Shown: positions 52,901 to 60,824, counted from the stretch's first letter. The stretch is 64,000 nucleotides of DNA from Sorangium aterium (GCF_028368935.1 NZ_JAQNDK010000001.1:3348001-3412000), one strand, 5' to 3'. A program made the numbers and translations. The notes: a model not told the origin generated them from the sequence alone.

Positions 52901-52996
52901 CTCTCGTCGTACGCCTCGCAGGTGACGATCTCCGGCGACACGGCGCTCTGCGCGCTCTGGTACCACGGGCTCGACGTCGTCGACATCGGCGACTGA
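49979..52996 (+). CDS. Beta-propeller domain lipoprotein (PF09826-type)
   Basis: 1005 residues; GAGGTGAAC precedes the ATG. Signal peptide with lipobox SAGLTGC. After a Gly/Ala/Asp linker comes DAERAITEADIIQVKDGKLY, the signature opening of secreted beta-propeller domain proteins, followed by blades of the form ALSQYSGLSIIDISRRDRLS, HIEALDVSDPADIEQIGSFD, FTIDLSDPEHPAQVGELEMP and SLEIIDLSNPSSPTHRSLPL. A Tyr-rich loop (ALYYYGYYGR; EEYYYYEDG) is notable. Probably two fused propellers on the cell surface. Ligand unknown. Confidence 0.88.
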   Translation: MTFLSRTYAGWLVLATAAASAGLTGCGNGSTGPSSETGSTDFISDNPRAGGGRDTAEDGGGVAAGTGGDGAPTAPPADGDAERAITEADIIQVKDGKLYALSQYSGLSIIDISRRDRLSLVGRYRASGIPFEMYLRDGVVYAMFSSWTQYIYDAATGSYSYEQSSHIEALDVSDPADIEQIGSFDLPGAISDSRIVGDVLYTVTFEDGGCWGCKESRNTTVTSLAVGDPAHIAVVDQLSYDDDPNDYGWQRSVSVTQDRMYIAGIEWDGTDEGHSTIQVVDISDPGGALVEGASVEAVGQIQSRWQMDEHEGVLRVVSQPGIWRTNALPGVQTFTVASSQELTPLGFTELTLPKPETLRSVRFDGDRAYAITAEQTDPLFTIDLSDPEHPAQVGELEMPGWVYHMEPRGDRLLALGFDNAATDGSLHVSLFDVSDLAKPTMLKRVHFGGDWASFAEDQDRIHKAFTILDDLGTLLVPYSGWDIAEGKGCGSYKSGVQLIDFTADTLTKRGSAPARGQARRAFVHDTRLFAVSDQEVGTFNIDDRDAPVEAADLALATVVSNTVATGDLVVRMGADWWTQAAELDVVYAAEPGRAEPIGKLDLATLAAGSTDDCYGSGLSSAQLFAHGQFAYLLWPSYADSTKTSLAVIDLTNPQAPRIASQRDLPFNSNALYYYGYYGRIVSAGSAVVQAGSTLVLRNVQEEYYYYEDGSAQPQPRDPSLEIIDLSNPSSPTHRSLPLPDGGGYTGLQVDGTTVLTSHWVPLPNDPSRARFYLDRIDVADPSSPVVRTSVNVPGSLLAFDGALNRALTVDYEAVEIQVAKYQECYSAFSYTAEFVPANQENYEGPGVCRGTRHTLKLLDVGSASARLRDEHTLDDDTRVDQVFVGDDRVFMYTSGYFAVGDAVGGGAYSSGILVASGLVEGSIDVAMQELSAPDAGWPRAVDGTRLLLAGYSPPALSVLDAADLDELTLETKGELSSYASQVTISGDTALCALWYHGLDVVDIGD

Positions 52997-53063
52997 TCCG
53001 CGCGCCGCCCCTTCGCCCCGCGCGGCTCGTCACGGGCAGCGCGGCGAAGGCGCCGCCCGGCCG

Positions 53064-53324
53064 CTACCCTCCCCCGTAGATCTGCCCGATCTTCTGCACC
53101 GAATCCCACACGTACACGCAGCCCGAGGTCAGCAGGAGCCCGGGCAGGATCACCGCCGACCAGGCGAGCGAGAGCCGCGCGCTCGGCGAAGGGCGCTCCG
53201 TCTCCACCAGCGCGGCGCGGGCGAGGCGCCGGACCGCGTCGGCCCGGGCCGGATCGAGCGGGGCGACCTCCGGCAGCTCGGCGAGGCCCCTCGCCAGCGG
53301 ATCCTCTCCTGAGAACGGCTTCAT
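53064..53324 (-). CDS. Small membrane protein coupled to ECF sigma factor
   Basis: 86 residues. The N-terminal 50 residues are soluble and acidic/helical (ARGLAELPEVAPLDPARADAV), followed by one membrane helix (LAWSAVILPGLLLTSGCVYVW) and a short tail. The ATG overlaps the sigma factor stop (ATGA, 53321-53324). Position and topology fit a short anti-sigma-like protein, but there is no zinc-binding HxxxCxxC motif, so the role is inference from context. Confidence 0.72.
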   Translation of the reverse strand: MKPFSGEDPLARGLAELPEVAPLDPARADAVRRLARAALVETERPSPSARLSLAWSAVILPGLLLTSGCVYVWDSVQKIGQIYGGG

Positions 53325-53971
53325 CGAGAACCTCTCCGCGCGTGTCTATCCACAGCGTCCGTCGCGTCCGCGGCGGAGATCGGGGTCGTCGATCCCCGCC
53401 GGGGCCGCTCAGCATTTCGCCTTTCGAGGTGGGCCGCAAGCTCGGCGCGGGCGCGCGACAGGCGCTTGCGCGCGGCGTCCTCGCGGATGCCGAGCACCAG
53501 GGCGACCTGCGCCGAGTCGAGCCCCTCGACGGCCCCGAGGAGCAACACCTCGCGGTGCACCGCCGCGAGCTCGCGGAGCGCCGCCTCCAGCGCCGCCACG
53601 TCGGCTCGGGCGTCCGCCGCGCCCTCGGGCTCGGGCGCAGCCGGCGCGGGCTCGCGGGAGAACAGCGCGGCGCGGGCGAGGTCGAGCAAGGCGGAGCGGC
53701 GGTGGCTCCGGTAGCGGTTCCTGGCGATCGTGAACAGCCACGCGGCGAGATCCGTGTCCTCGGCGAGCCGGCCGGCGTGGCGCGCGACGGCGAGCCAGGT
53801 GTCCTGGAACAGGTCCTCGGCGACGTCGCGCCGGCCGGAGAGGCGCACGAGGAAGCTGAAGATCCGGGCGTTATAGCGCGCGTAGAGCGCGTCGAAGGCG
53901 CGCGGATCGCGGCGCCTCAGGCGAGCCGCGAGCTCGGCGTCGGACGGAGCTGCTGCGCCCTCCCTCTCCAC
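53321..53971 (-). CDS. ECF-family RNA polymerase sigma factor
   Basis: 216 residues from GTG 53969-53971. Region 2: FDALYARYNARIFSFLVRLS GRRDVAEDLFQDTWLAVARH, then DLAAWLFTIARNRYRSHRR. Region 4: LREVLAAVHRE-like LAAVHREVLLLGAVEGLDSA and QVALVLGIREDAARKRLSRA. The linker is Ala/Pro/Glu-rich and the C-terminus about 30 residues longer than minimal. It is coupled to the small membrane protein downstream. A dyad at 53999-54024 lies 28 bases upstream and may be the autoregulated promoter or operator. Confidence 0.92.
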   Translation of the reverse strand: MEREGAAAPSDAELAARLRRRDPRAFDALYARYNARIFSFLVRLSGRRDVAEDLFQDTWLAVARHAGRLAEDTDLAAWLFTIARNRYRSHRRSALLDLARAALFSREPAPAAPEPEGAADARADVAALEAALRELAAVHREVLLLGAVEGLDSAQVALVLGIREDAARKRLSRARAELAAHLERRNAERPRRGSTTPISAADATDAVDRHARRGSR

Positions 53972-53998
53972 GCCGGCATAACGCGCGAGCGCCGCGGG

Positions 53999-54024
53999 CG
54001 TGACAAGGAAGTTTTCCTGTCACG
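53999..54024. promoter_or_regulatory. Inverted repeat between sigma factor and ExbB-like gene
   Basis: CGTGACAAGGAA (53999-54010), gap of three, TTCCTGTCACG (54014-54024): 11 pairs with one bulged A. It contains GGAAGTTTT, similar to ECF -35 elements. The position between divergent genes suggests shared control. Confidence 0.45.
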
Positions 54025-54126
54025 GGATCCGCGGCGCCGCGTTGGGGCTCGTGAAGGCCGGCGCACACGGCGGCGGCGACGACGACACGCGGCAGGCAGA
54101 GAAGAGCAGACGAGAGGGAGACACCG

Positions 54127-54528
54127 ATGTTCGATTTCTTCGTCGAGGGCGGCTGGGGGATGTGGCCTATCCTGGTCTTCGGGATGGTCACGGTCGGCGC
54201 GGGGCTGCAGTTCGCCCGGCGGCCGGAGCCCGGCAAGCTCGGGTTCATCGCGGCGATGGGGCTGACGACGCTCGTCGCGACGATCCACGCGACGTGGATC
54301 GACCTCGGCGCTGTGTTCAGCTACCTGTCCGACCCGGCGAAGGTGCCGGACGGCGAGCTCGCGCGCGTGCTCGTCGTGGGGCTGAAGGAGAGCACGCGGC
54401 CCGGGTCGCTCGGCGGCTTGCTGCTCGCCATCGCGTGCCTGCTCTCGGCGGTGGGCGTCCTGCGCGCCGGCCGGGCGCCGGCGGACGGCGGCGCGCGCCG
54501 CGGCGAGCCGCGCGACGCGCATTCATGA
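54127..54528 (+). CDS. Small ExbB/TolQ-like membrane protein
   Basis: 133 residues; GAGGGAGAC precedes the ATG. MFDFFVEGGWGMWPILVFGM resembles the first helix of ExbB/TolQ/MotA proteins (EGGWGMWPIL). Two more hydrophobic segments follow (LGFIAAMGLTTLVATIHATW; LGGLLLAIACLLSAVGVLRAG). It is shorter than ExbB and lacks a recognisable TolQ C-terminal motif. The stop overlaps an ATG (ATGA) in the frame of the next gene. Confidence 0.72.
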   Translation: MFDFFVEGGWGMWPILVFGMVTVGAGLQFARRPEPGKLGFIAAMGLTTLVATIHATWIDLGAVFSYLSDPAKVPDGELARVLVVGLKESTRPGSLGGLLLAIACLLSAVGVLRAGRAPADGGARRGEPRDAHS

Positions 54529-54650
54529 GCGCCGGCCGCGCGGCCGCGAGGGCTCCCGCACCCGGCGGAGAGGGCGGGCGGGAGCGCGGCGGCGGGTCCC
54601 GCCCGACGCCCGCGCTTGGCGCCGGGGCCCGGGTGCGGCACACAAGGTCC

Positions 54651-55169
54651 ATGGGCAGAGCCGAGCTCGCGCAGCTGATCGATCGCGAAGGCCTCGACGC
54701 CTCGGATGGCTCGCGAGGCCGCCTCGCGATCGCCGTCCCGGCGGCGTGGGCGCGCGACGGCGCGGACATCGAGGTCGCCGTGCCCGCCCGCGTCACCTGC
54801 GCCCGCTGCGACGGCGGCGGCTGCGACAGCTGCGCCCGGAGCGGCGCCCACCGCGCCCCGACGGAGGTCGCCGCGAGGACGCTGCGGCTCCGGCTCCCCC
54901 CCGATCTCAGCGGCGGCGTGACGCTCCGCCTCGTGCGCCCGTTCGGCGAGCTCGCCCCGCTCGATCAGCTCCTCGTCGAGCTCCGCGAAGGCAGCGCGGC
55001 GTCGCCGGGCGTGCACCGCGTCACGCCGCCCCCGTCGGACGCGCTCGCGCGCCCCCCGAGCGCGAGCGGCGGGCGCTTCGGTGTGCTCGGCGCCGGGCTC
55101 GGCGCGCCGGCCCTCATCGCGACCCTCGCCGCGATCGCGGCGGTCCTGGGGCTCCTGTTCGGCCGCTGA
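54651..55169 (+). CDS. Zinc-ribbon protein with DnaJ-like C-terminal strand and membrane anchor
   Basis: 172 residues from ATG 54651 (AAGG upstream). An in-frame ATG at 54525, overlapping the previous stop, would add 42 low-complexity residues. Seen: VTCARCDGGGCDSCARSGAH, a CxxCxGxGCxxC knuckle like half of the DnaJ zinc domain, then TLRLRLPPDLSGGVTLRLVR, which resembles the DnaJ C-terminal substrate domain (VxIPxGVxxGxxLRL). There is no J domain. A C-terminal helix (ALIATLAAIAAVLGLLFG) anchors it. A chaperone-related role is conjecture from these two motifs. Confidence 0.7.
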   Translation: MGRAELAQLIDREGLDASDGSRGRLAIAVPAAWARDGADIEVAVPARVTCARCDGGGCDSCARSGAHRAPTEVAARTLRLRLPPDLSGGVTLRLVRPFGELAPLDQLLVELREGSAASPGVHRVTPPPSDALARPPSASGGRFGVLGAGLGAPALIATLAAIAAVLGLLFGR

Positions 55170-55321
55170 GCGCGCAGGGAGTCGCTCGCTCCGCCCTCGG
55201 TCGACGCGAGCGAGCCCGGCTGGAGGCCCTCGCTGCCGTGCTTTGCTCATGCTAGCGAGAGGCCCGCGGACGCGCGCTGGAGTCGACCGCACCGCCACCG
55301 CCGCGGAGGGAGAGCAAGCAC

Positions 55322-56248
55322 ATGAGCCTCAGCGAGCCCATACGGGCCAGGATCGCCACCATCATCCGCGAGAGCGATGTCGTCCTGTTCATGAAGGGAA
55401 CGCGCACCATGCCGCAGTGCGGGTTCTCCGCCGCGGTCGTGAGCATCCTCGACGAGCACCTCCCCGAGTACCAGACGGTGGACGTCCTCTCGGATGCCGC
55501 CCTGCGCGACGGCATCAAGGAGTTCTCGAGCTGGCCCACGATCCCGCAGCTCTACATCCGCGGCGAGTTCATCGGCGGCTGCGACATCGTGAAGGAGCTG
55601 CACGCGACCGGGGAGCTCGTGAAGGCGCTCGGGCTCGCGCATGGCGAGGGGCAGGCGCCGCCCACGCTCCGCGTGACCGCGGCGGCGCTCGCAGCGTTCG
55701 CGGCCGCGAAGGAGTCCGAGGCCGACTTCGTCCACATCGAGATCGACCCGTCCTACAACTACGGTCTTTATTTTGGACCGCGGCAGGCAGGCGACATCGA
55801 GGCCCAGGCGGGCGGGGCGGTGTTCCTGCTCGACCGCGCGAGCGCGCGGCGCGCCGAGGGGCTGTCGATCGACTTCGTCGAGGGCCCCTCCGGCGGCGGC
55901 TTCAAGCTGGAGAGCCCGAACGAGCCGCCGAAGGTCAAACAGATCTCGTCGGCCGCGCTCAAGGCCTTGATGGACGGCGGCGAGGCGATCGAGCTGTTCG
56001 ACGTCCGGACCGAGCAGGAGCGCAAGATCGCCAGGATCGAGGGGGCCCGTCACCTCGACCAGGCAGGGCAGCGGCACCTGGAGACGCTCGCGAAGGACGC
56101 GCGGATCGTCTTCCACTGCCACCACGGCGGCCGCAGCCAGGCGGCCGCCGAGCATTACCTCGCGAAGGGCTACAGGAACCTTTACAACCTCCAGGGCGGA
56201 ATCGATGCGTGGTCGCAAGATGTCGACCCCTCGGTGCCGCGGTACTGA
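55322..56248 (+). CDS. Fusion: Grx4 monothiol glutaredoxin - A-type-like domain - rhodanese
   Basis: 308 residues; GGAGGGAGAG upstream. Residues 1-107 are a monothiol glutaredoxin with the CGFS site (Cys33 in MPQCGFSAAVV), WPTIPQLYIRGEFIGGCDIV and the ELHATGEL end, as in Fe-S-cluster-carrying Grx4. Residues about 113-210 resemble an A-type (IscA/ErpA) domain (VHIEIDPSYNYGLYFGPRQA, GLSIDFVEGPSGGGFKLESP) but lack all three Cys ligands. Residues about 215-305 are a rhodanese with active-site Cys in VFHCHHGGRSQAAAEHYLAK and LQGGIDAWS. A role joining Fe-S delivery with sulfur transfer is inferred. Confidence 0.9.
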   Translation: MSLSEPIRARIATIIRESDVVLFMKGTRTMPQCGFSAAVVSILDEHLPEYQTVDVLSDAALRDGIKEFSSWPTIPQLYIRGEFIGGCDIVKELHATGELVKALGLAHGEGQAPPTLRVTAAALAAFAAAKESEADFVHIEIDPSYNYGLYFGPRQAGDIEAQAGGAVFLLDRASARRAEGLSIDFVEGPSGGGFKLESPNEPPKVKQISSAALKALMDGGEAIELFDVRTEQERKIARIEGARHLDQAGQRHLETLAKDARIVFHCHHGGRSQAAAEHYLAKGYRNLYNLQGGIDAWSQDVDPSVPRY

Positions 56249-56385
56249 GCGCCTCGGCCAGAGGCACGCCCATGACGAGCAGCGGCACCCCCACGGCGAG
56301 AGACACGCAGGCATCGTGTCTCGGTAGAATTTTTCGACCACACCGTCCGACATGTGAGAGCCTTCAGGGCCGGCGTGGGATCATG

Positions 56386-56391
56386 TATGCG
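56386..56391 (+). promoter_or_regulatory. Possible -10 of FHA regulator gene
   Basis: TATGCG, 6 bases before GTG 56398. It deviates at the last -10 base. There is an AAGG immediately before the GTG but at only 2 bases spacing. Confidence 0.25.
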
Positions 56392-56397
56392 TAAGGT

Positions 56398-57789
56398 GTG
56401 GGTGCCGACGATCAGTCGACGATCAGGGCGTCCGACACCGAGCCGTCGGCGTCGCCGGAGGGGGCGACGCCTGGCCTGGTGGTCATCTTCGCCCGCGGCC
56501 AGCCTGCCTGCGCGCCGATCCCGCTCGAGGGCGGCGCGGTCGTGCTGGGCCGCGCAGCGGCGGACGACACGGTCGTCGTCGAGGACGAGCAGGTGTCGCG
56601 CCGGCACGCCCGCATCGCGCTGTCGGGCGACGGTCTCCGGATCACCGATCTCGGGAGCAGGAACGGCACCTTCGTCGATGGAGCGCAGATCGAGGATCAG
56701 GTCTTCTCGTCGCTCCCGCGCGTGATCCGGCTCGGGAGCACGCTGCTGCGCTTCACCGCGGACATCGAGCCGTTCCAGCGCGGCGGGGTCCTGGAGCACG
56801 AGGACGGGCTGGTCGGCCCCACGCTCAGGCAGGTCCGCGAGGCGATCCACCGCGCGGGGATGCGCGGGGATACCTTGCTGCTCACCGGGCCGAGCGGCTC
56901 GGGCAAGGAGCTCGCGGCGCGCGCCTACCACGCGGCGACGGGGCGGGGCGGCCCCTTCGTCGCCGTGAACTGCGCCGCGATCCCGGAGGGCCTCGCGGAG
57001 CGGCTGTTCTTCGGGGCGCGGCGCGGGGCCTACTCGGACGCGACCGCCGACGCCGAGGGCTATGTCCAGGCGGCTCACGGCGGCACGTTGTTCCTCGACG
57101 AGGTCGCGGAGCTCGATCCGTCGGTTCAGCCCAAGCTGCTCCGCGTCCTCGAGACCCGGGAGGTGGTCGCGCTCGGCGACACGCGCCCGCGCAAGGTGGA
57201 GTTCCGCCTGTGCGCGGCCACGTTGAAGGATCTCCAGGCCGAGGTCGCGGCGCGCCGGTTCCGGGACGACCTCTATTACCGGATCGGCCGGCCCGAGGTG
57301 AGGATCCCGTCGCTGACAGAGCGTCTCGAGGAGCTCCCCTGGCTGGCGGCGGCGGAGCTCAGGCGCACCGGCGCGCGGCTCGCGCCGGGCGCCAGCTTCC
57401 TGGAGTGCTGCGCGCTGCGCGCGTGGCCGGGCAACGTGCGGGAGCTGCTCTGCGAGGTGCGGCAGGCGGGCCTCGCGGCGCTCGCGGCCGGGCGCACCGT
57501 CGTGGAGGTGGCGGATCTCGCGCCGTCCGCGGGCCTCGACATCACGGAGGTCGCGAGGCGCACGCCGGCGCCGCCGGAGATGCGGCGGCTCGCCATCGAG
57601 ACGGCCCTGCGGCGCGAGCAGGGGAACGTCACGCGCGCGGCGCGCTCGCTCGGGATGCACAGGAACCAGCTGCGCCGGTGGCTCGCCCGGCATGGCATCG
57701 ACTCGGCGGCGTTCGCCGGCGCGGGCAAGCGCAAGAGCGGCGCCTCCCTCCCCACCGCCAAGGATGGCGAGCGCCACGAGCCCTCGTGA
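56398..57789 (+). CDS. FHA - AAA (NtrC-like) - Fis regulator with degenerate GAFTGA
   Basis: 463 residues from GTG 56398; a stop lies in frame two codons upstream. FHA domain (about 30-120): VVLGRAAADDTVVVEDEQVS, RRHARIAL, LGSRNGTFVDG, the pThr-binding signature. AAA domain: Walker A TGPSGSGKE, FVAVNCAAIPEGLAERLFFG, GTLFLDEVAELDPSVQPKLL, RFRDDLYYRI, and the R-finger region WPGNVRELL. The sigma-54 contact loop, normally GAFTGA, reads GAYSDA. C-terminal Fis-type HTH: EQGNVTRAARSLGMHRNQLR. Probably Ser/Thr-kinase-responsive; sigma-54 activation is doubtful. Confidence 0.9.
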   Translation: MGADDQSTIRASDTEPSASPEGATPGLVVIFARGQPACAPIPLEGGAVVLGRAAADDTVVVEDEQVSRRHARIALSGDGLRITDLGSRNGTFVDGAQIEDQVFSSLPRVIRLGSTLLRFTADIEPFQRGGVLEHEDGLVGPTLRQVREAIHRAGMRGDTLLLTGPSGSGKELAARAYHAATGRGGPFVAVNCAAIPEGLAERLFFGARRGAYSDATADAEGYVQAAHGGTLFLDEVAELDPSVQPKLLRVLETREVVALGDTRPRKVEFRLCAATLKDLQAEVAARRFRDDLYYRIGRPEVRIPSLTERLEELPWLAAAELRRTGARLAPGASFLECCALRAWPGNVRELLCEVRQAGLAALAAGRTVVEVADLAPSAGLDITEVARRTPAPPEMRRLAIETALRREQGNVTRAARSLGMHRNQLRRWLARHGIDSAAFAGAGKRKSGASLPTAKDGERHEPS

Positions 57790-57853
57790 CCGGCGGCGGA
57801 TGAGCGGTTGAATCCGGCGGGCGACAACCTATGAAGATGGCCAGGGAGTCTTC

Positions 57854-58336
57854 ATGAGCTCAGAGATCAGAACCACGGATCTATGCGATGAGCACCCGGA
57901 CGTCCTGGTCGCCGATCCGATCTTCCGGGATTACGGCGGAGCTCGGCTGTTTCACGGGCGCATCACCACCGTGAAGGTGCATGAGGACAACGTGCTCGTC
58001 CGCAAGGCGCTCGAGGAGCCCGGCCAGGGGCGGGTGCTGGTCGTGGACGGAGGCGGCTCCCTCCGCTGCGCGCTCCTCGGAGACAACATCGCCGCCATGG
58101 CCCATCAGAACGGCTGGGCCGGTGTGATCGTCCACGGCTGCATCCGCGATGCGGAGGCGATCGCCCGCATCCCGATCGGCGTGAAGGCCCTCGCGACGCA
58201 CCCGAGGAAGAGCGCCAAGAAGGGCGCGGGGGACCGCGACGTCGCCGTGACGTTCGCCGGGGTCACGTGGGTTCCTGGCGAGCTCGTCTATGCCGATCAT
58301 GACGGCATCATCTGCGCGCAGAAGCAGCTTGCCTGA
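57854..58336 (+). CDS. rraA: RraA family protein (RNase E regulator / HMG aldolase type)
   Basis: 160 residues, the usual RraA length. AGGGAG precedes the ATG. Seen: TTDLCDEHPDVLVADPIFRD, RGRVLVVDGGGSLRCALLGD NIAAMAHQNGW, GVIVHGCIRDAEAIARIPIG and VYADHDGIICAQK. The GDNIA loop and the GCIRD Arg-Asp pair are the residues which, in aldolase members of this fold, bind metal and oxaloacetate. The family includes the RNase E inhibitor and 4-hydroxy-4-methyl-2-oxoglutarate aldolase, which cannot be distinguished here. Confidence 0.9.
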   Translation: MSSEIRTTDLCDEHPDVLVADPIFRDYGGARLFHGRITTVKVHEDNVLVRKALEEPGQGRVLVVDGGGSLRCALLGDNIAAMAHQNGWAGVIVHGCIRDAEAIARIPIGVKALATHPRKSAKKGAGDRDVAVTFAGVTWVPGELVYADHDGIICAQKQLA

Positions 58337-58566
58337 GAGCCCGAACGCGCGCTCGCGTCCGAGGTGGGGCAAAACGCACGTCCTTGGGCGCTTTCGCCAC
58401 ACATCGAGAGAAGGTCGCGCGGCGGCTGCGCCCAGCATCGATGGGCTCGGCTCCAGTCGGGACGCGTGAACTTCGCGCGCTGCGTCGAAGCGCGCCAACT
58501 GGCGCGGCCAATGCATCACCAGCGGAGGAGGAGCAATCAACACCTCGTAGAAACGGGAGGACAAGA

Positions 58567-58815
58567 ATGAGCAACATCACGTCCGAACTGAAGAGCGATC
58601 TGAACAAGAGCCTGTCGTCGCTCCAGACCCTGCGCGACGAGATCCGCGTCAGGCTCCACCTTGCCGGCATGGATGCGAAGGACGCCTGGGACAAGCTGGA
58701 GCCCAAGCTCCTCGACGCCGAGAAGCTGGCCGAGGACGTCTCCGAGGCCTCGCGGAACGCGCTGCGCGAGATCGTGGAGAAGGTGAAGGAGTTCCGCTCG
58801 TCGCTCCCGTCCTGA
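58567..58815 (+). CDS. Small coiled-coil protein
   Basis: 82 residues; GGGAGG 6 bases before the ATG. It is entirely helical and charged: SELKSDLNKSLSSLQTLRDE, IRVRLHLAGMDAKDAWDKLE, LDAEKLAEDVSEASRNALRE, VEKVKEF. No signal peptide or membrane helix. Heptad-like Leu spacing suggests a dimeric coiled coil. Family not recognised. A 7-bp hairpin (58817-58834) directly follows its stop. Confidence 0.78.
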   Translation: MSNITSELKSDLNKSLSSLQTLRDEIRVRLHLAGMDAKDAWDKLEPKLLDAEKLAEDVSEASRNALREIVEKVKEFRSSLPS

Positions 58816-58816
58816 T

Positions 58817-58834
58817 CGCCGCGTCATCGCGGCG
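58817..58834. terminator. Short hairpin after the coiled-coil gene
   Basis: CGCCGCG-tcat-CGCGGCG, perfect 7-bp stem, between convergent genes ending at 58815 and 58884. No T-tract. Confidence 0.3.
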
Positions 58835-58883
58835 GAATCGAGACGGGAACGCGACGAGATCGCGGTGGGGGCGCGACGCCGGA

Positions 58884-60737
58884 TCAGCCCCGTAGCGCGG
58901 CCGCCACGACGCGCGCGACGCTCCCCCACCGCGGATCCGCGGCGCAGGCCGCGAGCCTCTCCCCGACGACGTGGGAGCGCCGGTGATCGTAGAAGCCGGG
59001 CGGCCGCGGGAAGGTGGTGAGCGGCGCGCGCAGGATCGACTTCTCGACCTGCGCGAGCATCGCCGTGTTGTGCACGAAGCCGAGCCCGCTCTGGATGTCG
59101 GCGAGCGTCGAGCCCGGGTGGCCTCCCCAGGGCGGGACGACGGCCGCGTGCGCGGCGGCGGGCGCCTGGTTCACCGCGATCACGCCGTACCGAAGATCGA
59201 GCAGCGCGCGGTCGAGCGCGGCCCCGACGGCGGGGTCCTCCTCGCTCATCGGGTGCACAACGATCGTCGCGCCAAGGCTGCCCCTGAGCTGGTCGTTGCA
59301 GAAGCGGGTCGCCGCCTCGAGGAACTCCGCCGGATCGCTCGATCCGACCTCGACGACGGAGAGCACGCCGCCGAGCGGCTCGGCCGAGAACAGCGGCTCG
59401 GCGGCGTCCGACGCGGCGAGCCCGGCGATCAGCGTCCAGGGGAGCTCGCCCGGCCCTGGCGCGCCGATGCGCGCGACACCGCACGGCAGCGGCACGTCAG
59501 CGGAAGCCTCGAGGCGCTCGGGGTCGATCGGCGCGCGCCCGGCCGTGAGCGCGGCGTACCGCGCCTCGGCCTCCGGGTGCGCGGCGCGCCGCGGCGGAAC
59601 GGCGGCGAGCGCGCGGCGCAGCATCCGGAAGAGCAGCGGCCGCTGCGCGAAGCCCCGGGGCAGCACGAGGACGCTCGCAGCGTGGCTGCCGTACGCTCCG
59701 CTGACGACCTGGCTCGCGAGGCACCTCGCCTGGAACCAGAGCTCGTCGCCGCCGTAGAGCCACGGCATCACGAGGACCGGGCTGGCGCCGCCGAGCGTGG
59801 AGGAGACGGGCTTGTCCAGCAGCCGCTCTCCCGAGGCCCGCCGGCGCGCCTGCAGCGGGCCCGGCGGCCCCCAGACGAGCGCGTCGTGCGCGGCCGCCGT
59901 GCCCGTGACGTGGACCTCCGAGACGGCGGGGTGGGCCGCGAGGTAGGCGCCCGCATCGGCGCCGCCGTAGACGAAGCGGAGGAGCCCGCGCGAGACGAGC
60001 GGCGCGAGGGCGCGCTCGACCACCGCGCCGAGGGGCGCGCTCCGCGGGCTCATCGCGAGCGCCACGACGCGCCCCTCGACGAAGAGCTTGTGCAGCGCAT
60101 CCCGGAGGGGGACGCCGGCGACGTCGCCCGCGCCGAGCACCAGCGCGACGCCCCCCTCGGGGTCGCGCTGCTGGTAGAAGCGCGCCTGCTCTTGCCGCAC
60201 GCTCTCGCGCGTCGCCCCGGGCTGCATCAGCGCGCGCGCGCGGAGCGGCCCGTGCAGGGCGGTGTCCTTCAGGCGCGCCGGGAACACCTCCACCTCGATC
60301 CGGCCGTCCGCGCGGGTGCGCACCGCCCCGCGGCCGAGCCGGGGGCGTCCGCGCGCGGCGATCTCCTCGAGCGCCTCGGCGAGGCGGCGCACCTGCGAGA
60401 GCGTGACGCAAGGCCCCGTGAGCCACGCCTCGCCGCTCGCCGCCGAGCCGGGATCGAGCCCCCTTTCGGCGCAAACCATCTCGACCTCGGCGCGCGCGGC
60501 GGCGAGCAGGCCGGGGAGCGACGAGCGGAGCAGGAAGGCCTTCTCGAGGGCCGGCATGCGAGCGAACCCGAGCGCGGCGTCGCCCAGCTCGGACAGCGCA
60601 CGATCGAGCTCGGCCGAGGGTGTCTCGGCGCTGCGCGCGGCGCGCGGATCGACCGCCGGCACGGCCGCGGCTCCGCTCGAGGCGGCGCTTCCGGGCGCGA
60701 GTTCTGTGACGGCGACGACTTCGGGGACTGGCGGCAT
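58884..60737 (-). CDS. Aldehyde dehydrogenase-superfamily protein lacking the catalytic Cys
   Basis: 617 residues from ATG 60735-60737; GTG 60743 is an alternative, but TAATCT lies 8 bases before this ATG. The N-terminal 60 residues are Ala/Ser-rich. ALDH-fold landmarks: [77 protein letters not shown]. The segment that normally holds the nucleophile (GQxC) reads [20 protein letters not shown], with no Cys. Late segments [16 protein letters not shown] and [17 protein letters not shown] follow the family pattern. Probably non-catalytic or altered chemistry. Confidence 0.8.
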   Translation of the reverse strand: MPPVPEVVAVTELAPGSAASSGAAAVPAVDPRAARSAETPSAELDRALSELGDAALGFARMPALEKAFLLRSSLPGLLAAARAEVEMVCAERGLDPGSAASGEAWLTGPCVTLSQVRRLAEALEEIAARGRPRLGRGAVRTRADGRIEVEVFPARLKDTALHGPLRARALMQPGATRESVRQEQARFYQQRDPEGGVALVLGAGDVAGVPLRDALHKLFVEGRVVALAMSPRSAPLGAVVERALAPLVSRGLLRFVYGGADAGAYLAAHPAVSEVHVTGTAAAHDALVWGPPGPLQARRRASGERLLDKPVSSTLGGASPVLVMPWLYGGDELWFQARCLASQVVSGAYGSHAASVLVLPRGFAQRPLLFRMLRRALAAVPPRRAAHPEAEARYAALTAGRAPIDPERLEASADVPLPCGVARIGAPGPGELPWTLIAGLAASDAAEPLFSAEPLGGVLSVVEVGSSDPAEFLEAATRFCNDQLRGSLGATIVVHPMSEEDPAVGAALDRALLDLRYGVIAVNQAPAAAHAAVVPPWGGHPGSTLADIQSGLGFVHNTAMLAQVEKSILRAPLTTFPRPPGFYDHRRSHVVGERLAACAADPRWGSVARVVAAALRG

Positions 60738-60745
60738 CGGCACGG

Positions 60746-60751
60746 AGATTA
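60746..60751 (-). promoter_or_regulatory. Putative -10 of leaderless ALDH-like gene
   Basis: TAATCT on the minus strand (TG directly upstream), 8 bases before ATG 60737. No Shine-Dalgarno. Confidence 0.45.
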
Positions 60752-60824
60752 CAGGCTGGAGATCGCGCGCGCGAGCGCAGCGACGGTTCGCGGCGCACGT
60801 GTAGCCGACGTGCTCGGGATTCGG

